From Coprinellus micaceus (Eukaryota > Basidiomycota > Agaricomycetes > Agaricales > Psathyrellaceae), in NCBI GenBank assembly GCA_951394405.1, contig OX596336.1, positions 3,162,001-3,226,000 of the forward strand: DNA of 64,000 bases. Direction: 5' to 3'. The position numbers and the translations under genes are program-made. Of this stretch, positions 47,910 to 58,208 are shown piece by piece (positions within the stretch are counted from its first letter, which is position 1; every line of letters starts with the position of its first letter). Below the pieces are notes generated by a model. The model worked only from the letters and a program-made list of their open reading frames with translations, did not search any database and was not told where the DNA came from.

Positions 47910-48719
47910 TCATGTCTTTACTGATGACCACTGGCTGTGCCCGCGATGATCCAAGCCAAGCCACTCGATGGCCGCTGCGTCTATCAAATTCGAAGCGCCG
48001 GGACGTTGTGCAGAGTGCTTCGAGATCTTGATATCGGTGCGTTGGCTATAAGTTTGTGTTTCGTGACCTGCGCCTTCTATGCTTCGTAGGGGTTGTGGGT
48101 GTACCTGGGCGTGACCGTCGAGCTCGAGGAAGCCGCTCGAGGTAGACATCTTCGTAGCTCCGGAACAGGCAAGCACCGCCCGCAACTTCGTGGTCTTGTT
48201 TTGTGGCCCAGATGCAATGCCAGCGAGCTCTCCCGGTGTTGGCATTGGGGAACTTGAGAGCCAGGCCAACATGCTGTTGGTCCCAGTGCTGCAGAGTTTC
48301 GTCGATACCGTTCCTCCTCCGACGCTCGAACGCTTTGTCAGAGAGAGTGACGTACGCACAGCCGAGAACCGGAATGTCAAGGGAAACCTCCCGCACCATC
48401 AGCTCCTCGAGATGTGAATCTGTCTCGAGAGCCTTGGGGAGACCTGGGTGCTGAGGGTCGTACCCGTCGACTCGGATTTGCACGGAGGTATCGTCATCGA
48501 AGTCGATGGTCACCGTGGGGTGGGTACAGGATTTGCGGACCTGCTTCACGAGCTTCCCAATTATGTCACTGGGATCAATGCTAACAGGAGGGACTCGGCG
48601 TCAACATGTACTCGTCGCGATGCGATGGGAGAGATGGAAGCGGTGCTGTGTACACACCCTACTTGGTTCCACGGCTGGACGGCTGGGGACTTGGAGGGAG
48701 AAGACAGTGCCTCGGACAT
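47910..48719 (-). CDS. Unrecognised protein
   Basis: The start chosen is the ATG at 48717-48719 (MSEALSSPSKSPAVQPWN). After an intron ending at about 48581, the main exon reads SIDPSDIIGKLVKQVRKSCT, HPTVTIDFDDDTSVQIRVDG, LETDSHLEELMVREVSLDIP, YVTLSDKAFERRRRNGIDET, LQHWDQQHVGLALKFPNANT and GGACLFRSYEDVYLERLPRA. A final exon ends NLIDAAAIEWLGLDHRGHSQ and WSSVKT at 47910-47912. The acidic-then-beta-like composition suggests a soluble domain. No signal peptide, membrane helix or known motif seen. It is divergent from the MAPKK gene. Existence is likely from consistent frame and splice ends; function unknown. Confidence 0.55.
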
Positions 48720-49078
48720 CACAGGAAGAATTAGAGACGATGTCCTGCCATTCACTTGGAGCAGAGTAGAGGTAACCAGGACGACGACAAGGTAGAACGA
48801 GGACACCAAGTGCGACCAGTCGAGCGGCGTTGGGGCGGTGACCTATAAGGCAAAACAGGGACAAGCAAAGGAGTAGCGGCAATCTTGTTCTCTGACGGTT
48901 GTCCTGCTGGACTGACTCTGACCTTCGTGAAGCTGCGCCTACATCGACACAGACTCACCGATCTGGAATCACCAACCTATCCGACCGTGAACTTCTTGCT
49001 ATATCTGTATAGCCCCATTCGTCTCCGGATACAAGCTTCTCGACGCATCACCCAATCTCTCAACTCTGCCCCACCACC
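48720..49078. promoter_or_regulatory. Divergent promoter region, unknown gene / MAPKK
   Basis: A 359-base gap between outward-facing starts. The MAPKK leader side is C/T-rich with CATCACC runs. No gene seen. Confidence 0.4.
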
Positions 49079-50691
49079 ATGGAGGCAAGGACGACACTAC
49101 TTCAACGACCGATGGGCCCAAGAGGTCCCTCGTCGAGCACCAGAAATCGCCTCCCAACCCTCAAGACCGCGAATCCAATGGCTTCCCCTGAATCGCAGCC
49201 CGACGTCGCCGAGCAAATGGCTGCTCTATCTATCCGCCCTCCCATACCACAGCGATCCGTTGGTGGAAAGCCCAAGCTGGGGAAACTGAACGTCGCTACC
49301 ACAGGGGGGGATCAGTTCGAAAGCTATTATGGTGGGCCAACAGGGGCTCCTGAACAGCATCTCTCGCCAGGAGAGGACGAGAGCAGGACGATTCGCCCTG
49401 CTTTGACAATTATGTCGACAGCAACCCCCGCAGTCGCTCGGAGTGGCTCTTCACAACCTACAGTCAACCCGATCAAGGTGGCTTTGGACGACATGAAAGT
49501 CACCCGTCCTTCTCGCCCGCCCAGCCAGGAAGACGATGCGATCCTGATCTCCCCACCCCCTACTGACTGGACCGATGACATGCTGGAGGAGATCGACCGC
49601 CTGGGAGAAGGCGCAGGTGGCGCTGTGCACAAAGTAAAGGACAGGGCGACTGGCACGGTCATGGCACGGAAAACGATCACCACAAGGGAAGCACCGATGC
49701 GCCAACTACTGCGTGAACTTCACGTTATGTCCACGACGAAGCACGTCAATATCATCGCCTTCTACGGTGCCTACATGTCTCCGTCACAGAGCGAAGTCAA
49801 GATTCTTATGGAGTTTGGGGAGGGTGGTAGTTTGGAAGCGGTGGCCAAGAGGATTCGAGACCGTGGTGCCATCGTGGGTGAGAAGATCGCTGGGAGAATT
49901 GGTGAAGGCGTAAGTTCTGTCTCATATGGATTCTAGGGCCAGACTTCTCATAGTCACTCTCAGGTTCTACAAGGCCTTGCGTATCTTCATACAATGAAGA
50001 CCATTCACAGGGATATCAAGCCCTCAAATATCTTACTCACGAGGGAGGGCGTCGTCAAACTGTGCGACTTTGGTGTTTCTGGAGAACTGGTCTTCTCCAA
50101 CGCAAACACGTTCACAGGCACTAGTTTTTACATGGCCGTACGTCCGCCTCTCTGTACGCCGCAATCGTAAGGCTAACTCCACTCCCCTAGCCGGAACGAA
50201 TCTGTGGAAAGGAATACACCATTCGTTCCGACGTCTGGTCAACAGGCATCTCCATCCTGGAGCTGGTACAGAACCGGTTCCCATTTCCGACCGATGTACC
50301 CCCGATTGAGCTCATGATGCACATCATGAGCAGCCAGGTAAAGATCTCTCCGCAACAGTGTTTACTCGCCACGAACTGACGTCTTGCATCGCGTTTATTG
50401 TAGCCTCCAACGCTGGAAGACGAGCCGGGGGTCGTTGAGTGGAGTCAAGAGTTCAAGGACTTTATCAAGCAGACGTACGTGTCAAAGCGCGGCGCCTTCC
50501 TCACCGTGATAATAATAACCTTGTTGATTGATCGTCTCAGGCTCATCGTCGACTCCTTGACACGTCCAACCCCGAAAGATATGTTGGGACACCCTTGGAT
50601 CATCAACATGATGAAGCACGAGAACGGGATGGCAAGGTGGGTTGGCCAGGTCTGGGGGTGGAACAAGTCGAGGAGGTCCAGGGACGAGTAA
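49079..50691 (+). CDS. MAP kinase kinase, Mkk1/2-like (cell wall integrity type)
   Basis: Dual-specificity kinase that activates a MAPK. Start ATG 49079 ([20 protein letters not shown]). The N-terminus is disordered, and [14 protein letters not shown] may hold MAPK docking or phosphorylation sites. The kinase domain has [20 protein letters not shown] (catalytic Lys), [36 protein letters not shown] and [23 protein letters not shown] with its S-x3-T dual phosphorylation pair, then [20 protein letters not shown] and [13 protein letters not shown]. The GTSFYMAPERI form is the one seen in yeast Mkk1/Mkk2 rather than the GTSxYMSPERI of Ste7-type kinases. This supports the cell-wall pathway, by family knowledge. 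It ends KSRRSRDE, stop TAA 50689-50691. Introns near 49909-49960, 50137-50190, 50338-50402 and 50475-50540. Confidence 0.93.
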
Positions 50692-53600
50692 GTTGCGTCT
50701 CTCGCTGTCGAATTGCTTCTTTTGCTTATTGTCATTACTCAAAGTTCTATGTCTCGCCCTAGCACGCGCGGCTCCCCTTGAAGCGGGAGCACAACGACAC
50801 TGTCGGACTGCAGGTCCGCTTCTCTTAATTCAAGGCTCGACCCTCTAACGCCTCTGTTGTCCTCAAATCTTAACTCACCCCCACCCCTCTGACTATACCA
50901 CTGGCACGTCTTTGTATCAATCATCTCACAACAACCTTATATTTTGCTTTCGATGCGTCTGGATACTACTTGGGATCTACCTTCGTCTTTCATGCTCCTT
51001 CTACACCATATCATATATCGTCAATCTCTGCTTCGTCTTACGGCCTCTCGTATTAGCTCTCCCTCTTTCTTCCCGTCATCATGCTGTTTTGTTTATTCCT
51101 TCTGTTCAACTCGAAAGTTGTTGATACCGGATGCCTGTTGTCTACGTATCATGCTTGACGGATACACCACTGACGGGTCTCGGGGTGGTAGACGCCTGAT
51201 GTAGATCTTCTGCGACAGATGCTCCGGCTGTTGTTAAGTGATGCGTTCGAGTCGTAAAGACAATCGCTCCTCGCCTTGTCCTCGCCCAACTCTCTGCCGC
51301 TCGATCGCCAATAGTTGGGCTCTTGAGGAACGTTTCCCCGCCCACGGAGGCAAACCTTCAGAAGTTCCAGATTGCGCAACAATGGCACTCGACGCATTAG
51401 AAACTCATGCCATAGCACTTGACACTCGGCAGAAAGTGCTCACCTTTATCTACCTGGTGACTCAGCTTCCGCCACCCCTCGGCTGGGATTTAAACTACTC
51501 TTCCACGATACATCGCGAGGGGACTTCGCACAGCGTACACGTTGCTGATCCACCGCTAAAAACGAATCAGTTTCCGTCAGCATCTCCAGACATACTTACC
51601 CCGCCGGTTACGAGCGTAGCGAGGGGCTGTGGAAGATTAAGCGCGGTAATGGAGCGTAAGCGCCTTAAGCGCCAGGCACGCGCGGCACGGGCTGGTCCAC
51701 TCCGCATTAACCAGCGGGGAGACACTGGGGCTGGCCAACAAATTTTATTTTTTTCCCTACACAAAGGCCTACTTGTGTCTGAGAGTGAATTGGAGCCAGG
51801 TACAGGTGTTCCGAGTCGGAGCGCCCTCCGTGGTGGGCGCTAATGCATGTTCATTTGGAGATGAAGGTCCACATGATAGGCTGCATTCTACCGGTACGCC
51901 GTCGAATGGGCGCGGCACTAGTGAAAATAGTGATTTCCTGGTCAGTTATTAACCTGTCCGTATAAATCCGAGGGTACTAGCACAAGGGTTTTAGGTTACG
52001 TTTGAGAATCATCAATGAAGACCTCGATGCAGAATCCTTATGGTCAAGGGTGTGTTTATGGCGTGAAGTAGGCGGACAACGCAACTTGAGTGGCGATTGC
52101 GGGGTAATTTAGAGGTGTTCTTGGTCCACTGCACCCAACGCCGGCAACACTTCAAGTGAACGGACCGCATGTGGACAAAAAAACCCTGACACCTTGCGGT
52201 AGCCATCCTTCTGCGGCCCGTATACATAAGCTAAATTAAGAGGTGTCAGGTCCGTTGAGGTAAGTGGGTTTTTTTTTTTCAAGAGGCCAGGCATTTTAGA
52301 AGGTGGAACTCGCCGTTTTGAACGGGGTTGCATGGATCGGCCGGACCGCCCTGACGTTGAATCGCGAGTGAAGGAGAGAGGATTCAAAGCAATGGGAAGC
52401 GTACCCCGGACCCACCCCAGTAGCTGCAATGAAGATAAGGCGCCGCATGCTCTTTGGGATAGACCCCCATGTCGAGGTCGTGCTGATTCTGGGCCGTGAG
52501 AATCGACGCAATGAATACAAAGCCGCCATCCGGGAAAGCTCCGCTGCCCTGACATTGAACTGCCAATCACATTCATTACTCGAACACCGAACACGTCCTA
52601 CCTACCTACCTACAATGGAAGAGGAGCAGGCACAAAATTTATAGGGTGCAGCTCTGGTCCCACAAAGGCTGGGGTGAACAACATTCAGATGTGCGAGGTC
52701 AGCATAGGCGGGGCTACACCGGCTTCGGATTGGGCTAGCTCCATCGTCCTCCTCTGCGTCACACGTTCCCATATTGCGCACATATTTCATATGTCCGGTA
52801 AGTAGCGCTTCGTACCTGGCGTTGACGGAATCTGTGGAGGCGAACAGTTTTATAGCCGTTAAAGGTTTGATCTCATCTATCATGATCGACGCAGCTAATC
52901 AAGCGTAGAGAGCGAAGTTGGCGTCGACTCGCTTGCCAACCGTCCTCCAGAGCCGGTGGGGAAAGTGGCGCCACGAACGGAACTTGGGATGGGAGGCCAT
53001 GCCGAAGCAGGAAGTGGGGAGGGGAGGGAAGAAACCCGCCAAAATGTCAACCCTAGCCCCTGTTGGCATCCGTGCGTCTGGCCACAACACGCCCTCCCTC
53101 AACATGGTGTGATCAGTTCTTGGATGACCACAGTTTGCAGGGTCTGTTACGGAAGGCCTGAGGCATGGGGTGCATGGGACCACCTGGATTGGGCGGCATG
53201 TCTGCAGGTTGTGCAATGCGGGATCAAGCCACCTGGTTCCACTCCTTATTCTTGCTCCAATTGTGGGGGGTTTTCGCACCGAAACGACAAATGAAATTCC
53301 AGAACACAAGCCTCACCTCCGATGTTCAGTGGCCGACAATTGAGTTCGGTGAGTAAGGAGTGTGATCTTGACGTAAAATAGCGGAATGCACACATAGAGA
53401 CCGGCCGTCAGAGGTGAGGGCGGTCCTCGAGGTGCTTGGAATTCGAAGCAAATGATACGGCAGGCCCTGGTTCTTCACTGTCATTTGAGAGGTAATGAGT
53501 TTTTGTATCCCAGAAACGCCCACTAACGTTCAGTTCGAGATCGCCACATCGTAGATGGATGGCCCGAGGAACCGAAGTGAATCGCGCCCAGGTATACGAC

Positions 53601-54489
53601 GCTTCGCCACAGAAAACGCTTGCGCCATGGGATCCAGGTTCAATTATACTCCGCCATGAGAAGAGTAAGGCCTGACCTGCAAGGGGATGGTGAAAATGAT
53701 CATGTCCTCGGGAGGACCCCGGTCCTGGCTTCTGTAATGCCCGATAGAGGCTTGGGTGGTGAAAGGCGAGGATGCGGAGAGAGTTCGCCACAGAGCCCAA
53801 TGGCCTGACTCAAGCAGGGGGGTTCGCACGATGGGTACCCGGGATTGCGTTAACCGAGAAAGGCAATGGCGCACTGCCGTGGGCTCGGAGCAGGTTCCAA
53901 ACAACACGAACTCTGGCCAACTTGGATCTGGGTTCTAGGAAAGATTGTATCGAAGGCGACATACTGCCTCCCTTTACGTGTGCCCTGCAGCCTGTGACCA
54001 CTCCGTTCTGGGTGTGGCCTTGGACTCGCTGTTCTTGAATTGGCGGTGAGGTTCTGCGTCGGAGGATTGGCGATCGCCCCGGCCTCTCCGCAGCTACCAG
54101 CATTTCCGATTCGCAGAAAAGACGTCATATCCGGATTATTCCGGTCGAGCCACCCCCATTCTGTACTGACATTTTTCAGCGGCTCAAGGAGAAAGAGGGG
54201 AGGTGGTGGTAAGGTTGAAGGCCCACCTCATGGTGCTCTGGAACGCAACGCCGATGTAATTTCATCCAGTCGTTCCCAAAAAGGATGGAAAATAAACATG
54301 GAAGCATTTGCATGCCCTTACACTGGTCAGCGACCCTAGATCTGATGTTTTCGGTGATTTACACCGATTAGCGGCCCACAATCTTGGCGCTTTCATTCTT
54401 CAAGATACACCACGCTTCTTCTTGGTCTCTTATAAACCACTTCCGGATGTGATAGCTTCGTCCTACCATCTGCCTTTTTTGCTCCCGTC
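50692..54489. other. Gene-poor stretch of 3.8 kb
   Basis: No recognisable gene on either strand. There are open frames of 130-200 codons (51238-51843 plus; 52109-52594 and 53408-53800 minus), but none shows a known domain or a convincing exon chain. It includes an 11-T run (52269-52279) and a CCTA repeat (52597-52613). The last few hundred bases must hold the promoter of the Zn2Cys6 gene. Decayed transposon sequence is possible; I saw no terminal repeats or transposase motifs. Confidence 0.45.
52597..52613. repeat. (CCTA)n microsatellite
   Basis: About four copies of CCTA within the gene-poor stretch. Confidence 0.75.
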
Positions 54490-55647
54490 ATGTCCTAGTG
54501 AGTATTCCTCCGTCTAACCGCACCTAATCCCCGCGAACGTTCACCACGACGGAATCCGTTCAGCTCGCTGTCCAACTATTTGCCGCCACCCCAGCAACCA
54601 TCGGGTTACTACTCCCATCCGACCCAACTTCCCCCTTTGCCCCCGCTCAGTTCGAATTCGCCGAGCAGCCAACCAGATCTCAACCAACGCAAGCGTCCAA
54701 AATATACGCGTAGCAAGACCGGCTGCTTAACCTGTCGTGTCAAGAAAGTTAAGGTGGGCGTGGCGGTGGCACCCTGAGGAGGGACAGCGGCTCAATAAGA
54801 TTTCCAGTGTGACGAGTCAAAACCTGTTTGCGTTCGGTGCTCCCATGGGCAACGCGAGGTACGCCAATCTCTGGCCTTGTGCAAATTTCATCTTACCGTC
54901 GCCACCCCAGTGCACTTGGCCAGAAGGCGTCCAACCCCGAAAAAAGCCTGTATCGAGGAAAGACTCCTTAGATGCGAGGCCGTCAACGGCTGGATCATCC
55001 GAGGGGCCGTCAGAGGGCTCAGCGCCTTCCACCCGGGAGTCATCCCCGCCTAGGCGATCTTACGATCTCTGTTACCCGCCTTCACCTGGTACTCGGCGAC
55101 CTGGGTGCGTGCTCTTCATATCTCACTCGAATTTCATATTAATCCAAGGCGTGTAGATGCAATGATTCATATGGTTACTCGCAGCAGTCCTTCAAGTCAG
55201 AAAGCGATGTCACGCGTCCTTCGCTGTGAGTGCCGAACCTTCATTCCCACTCCGGCTCGTGTTGACCTGTCTTGATAGGTTATTGAATCCCGAACGAAGG
55301 TCACCCTACACCTATCCCTCACCCGGTCCAGAAGGCTTGCCTGCAGCTCATGAAATGTACCAATCACGCTACGACCATGCATACGCCAATAGCTCCCATC
55401 ACTCGAGGCCAACCATGTCAACTCCCTTTCGATCATACACTCAGCAAGAGCATGTTCATCACTGGCACGCCCCACACAACGCAATGAACTCCTATGTACG
55501 CCCCTCTAATCTCGTTCCCAAGTTCCCAAACGCCCGACGCGCTGACCCCTCACGCCCTAGTCTCATGATCAATATCCTCATGCAACGGACCGGATCGTCA
55601 TTAGTCCCAACGAGCCTTCAAACGACCCGCACCAGCGTTACACATGA
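54490..55647 (+). CDS. Zn2Cys6 fungal-type transcription factor
   Basis: A Gal4-class DNA-binding regulator. The ATG at 54490 begins an 8-base first coding exon (ATGTCCTA), spliced at GTGAGT to CTCGCTG (about 54562), giving MSYSLSNYLPPPQQPSGYYS. The binuclear cluster is assembled from three exons: KRPKYTRSKTGCLTCRVKKV, then KCDESKPVCVRCSHGQRE, then CTWPEGVQPRKKPVSRKD. All six Cys are present with normal spacing. A Ser/Pro-rich region follows (TAGSSEGPSEGSAPSTRESS), then RLLNPERRSPYTYPSPGPEG and HHWHAPHNAMNSY. The last exon gives SHDQYPHATDRIVISPNEPS and NDPHQRYT with stop TGA at 55645-55647. At about 240 residues it is short and lacks the long middle homology region of many Zn2Cys6 proteins. 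Confidence 0.87.
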
Positions 55648-56963
55648 GGGAACCCGCTAACTAAGGTCTGCCGTCCATTCTGCATGAGGGCATTGAGACC
55701 AGCGGGTTCGAGCGTGCCCGCGGTCACACCGTCCTATCACGAAGCATTATACATCGCCCTCGCGGTCTTTTCTATTGCTACCCACTGTTATTTACTCTTA
55801 CCCGACCGATTAATTAAGGCTCGACCATATGTCGAGTGCCAAACTCCTGTAGTTTATCGTAACCATAAAGGAAACTGACATATCCAATCCCTGAATCTGT
55901 ACGCGCCTCGTTTGACTTTTTGTTGGCGCCGTCAGACTGGTGATCCGGCAGCAGATGCCAGTTTCAGTTCAGCGCAGTTGTCAGGATCAAGGGCCGTTGT
56001 GTATGTTCCCATGTTCATGCCGGTTGCAGTCCGTAAGGTAAGGAATTGATGCCAAAGTGGCACCAAACGCTGAAGGAAGGAGACCCCGACGCTTCGGGAA
56101 ATATGGAGCAGGGAGGACCAGCTGTTACAACCACGTTGGCAACGTTAAGCTCCGTTAGCAGGAGCCGGAGGCGGTCAGTCAAGATGTGGGGACTAGCTAA
56201 GGGTGGTCTCCAAGGAAGGCCCAGGACCGTCCCGTCGCGCCCAGCTCCCGAAATCAATCTCGCTGACCTAATTCAATACAGATGGATCCTTCGCGAAACG
56301 GTACCTAATTACTTCGTTCCATTTGTCTCTGGCTCAACAACGCTTTTGAACACTCCTCGAGCCATTTATATCTCAAGAGCACCCCACGAAAACTCCACGA
56401 ACTTCTCAAGTCACCATTCCTCCTGTGCGAAACCCTCAAATTCCATTCTTCCGCCTCTGGCGGCGCATAGAAGACACATAGGCCAGTCGCTCTGTTGCTG
56501 GCTTCATTGAGGAACTGCCAAGTCATATGAGGGGAGGAGTGCGATGGAACTTTGGTGTGTGTAATAATCCTTGAATGAGCCCTTTGACTATTGCGCTCGC
56601 TACCAGGACGCCAACGCACGACGTGGGGACTGTACCACGTCGGCCCTATTGAGTATTTAAACCTTCTAACTCTATAAAACATCCCACTCCGTCATAGACT
56701 TACTAGGAGCGCTCCCCTGACAGGATTGGGACTTGGGCGCTCATTCGACCACAAAGAAGCGCCACTCAATACCCAAGACTGATCCTGCACGCACACCGGG
56801 AGGGACCACGCCAGTATCATAGATACTACCCGTTCTCAGAAGGAAGACCTCCCTCAACCTCTCGCTCCCTCAACCTCTTCCATACACGTAGCGTGACGCC
56901 ATCCGTGACGCTCATCTGGAGCAGCACCGCGCCGGCCTTTCCTCACACCAGCAACGCATTCCA
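55648..56963. other. Intergenic stretch of 1.3 kb
   Basis: No recognisable gene. A plus-strand frame (56046-56510) and a minus-strand frame (56305-56682) overlap and neither carries a known domain. Confidence 0.4.
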
Positions 56964-58208
56964 ATGCCGTCTGCTACTCGTCACGAAACTAACAGATTTT
57001 ATAGCTCAAAGGCGCACCCAAGAGCACAGGATCCCCACCATGACTTTTGTGCTCTGCTTCGCCCGCCCTCGCCTTCGTGGGCGTGGCGCCCGCTCGATTC
57101 CGAGCCGGAGTATCAGCGAAAGTCCCAATACGGGAATCCGGGTTGGGTAGTAGGTACTGATGGCAGGCGCTGGGCTATCTCCGTCGCGTCGACGTTGCTC
57201 AACAGGTCAGCAAGGCGGAACATTGGGCGCCGTGGTCTCGTCGTGGACTGGCCTCCTTTTGGTGCACCGACCCTCAATGTCGGCATATGGGCTGATATGG
57301 GTCCAGGGGCACTCCTGCCAAATCAGGAAGTTTACTCCTAAAAAGGGGTGCTTCCGCTGGCTTGACATCGCGATCATCGTTACGGTTCCTTCAGGAGTCC
57401 AGCACATCAACCAGAACCTACTCCTCAACCACAAACTGCGCCTACGACCCGATGGGTGAGGCTCTATAGCAGTCTAATCGCGTTCTAACTGAACCTTGCC
57501 TTCTGTACTGTGATGGGACACAGCATCTGAAGAACAGCTCAACTTCAATGAAGCCCACAAGCCCAATGATAACGGAATCGAGGCATTCAAGGTGATACTT
57601 CCTACTGTCAAGGAGGAGATCCTCAAGTCTCGGAAGCAATGGGACTTGCATGAGCCTAAGATGTGGTCTCGCGCACAGGGAATCAGCGATACAGCCCTGG
57701 TCACTTTTACTATCGAGGAAGATCTCGTTGCGGTGCGTTTCCTCGTCTACCTAACCGATGTCAAAGAGAATGAAGTGTTCATTTCGATCTCGCAACTATT
57801 AGGTGCGCAATGCAGCGACTTCATACGGGACTATCCTTTTGGGAAAGATCAGATTGCCTGCTGTCAATGACGAGGAGGGCGAAGGTTACGTCCACGTCAG
57901 GTGAGCATGCCTTCAGCACTTCGCGCATAGTCACAGAGTTTCCCCTGCACAACGTTGTAAACTCACGACGCCTGTTTCACTAGGATTCACGACCCACCCA
58001 ACCGGGTGAGTACATCAGCATTTGGATCTTTCATGCTGCGCCTAGCAAGTATTGGTTGTCCTGATTTGGCTGTCTTGCGCAGGGTCGCGAAGATATCATT
58101 TTCCATTCCCTCTTTACCGACGAGGGCAACCGAGATGAAGACGGGCGCCCCACAACGTGGCGCGCTATCCAGACCGCCGACTACCCTCTCGAATTCTTCA
58201 ACGAGTGA
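56964..58208 (+). CDS. Unrecognised protein, exon structure uncertain
   Basis: Protein-like fragments occur in order on the plus strand. A Pro/Trp-rich piece (CALLRPPSPSWAWRPLDSEP, EYQRKSQYGNPGW, about 57047-57150) could begin at the ATG at 56964. A central exon reads LNFNEAHKPNDNGIEAFKVI, LPTVKEEILKSRKQWDLHEP, KMWSRAQGISDTALVTFTIE and EDLVAVRFLVYLTDVKENEV. The last exons read GYVHVRIHDPPNR and REDIIFHSLFTDEGNRDEDG with RPTTWRAIQTADYPLEFFNE, followed directly by TGA at 58206-58208. The two last parts read as one soluble domain. No known motif was recognised. The 5' half is the least certain. Confidence 0.45.

Noticed and set aside
51238..51843. Plus-strand open frame of 201 codons
   Set aside because: Composition changes along its length and it shows no domain, leader or exon neighbours; more likely chance in GC-balanced DNA.
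52109..53800. Minus-strand frames of 130-161 codons with scattered Cys/His
   Set aside because: The Cys/His spacing fits no known finger, and the frames do not join. No terminal repeats or transposase motifs to support an element.
56305..56682. Minus-strand fragment containing YKWLEECSKALL, reminiscent of a BRCT end
   Set aside because: Only one short segment resembles BRCT and the rest of the fold is absent.
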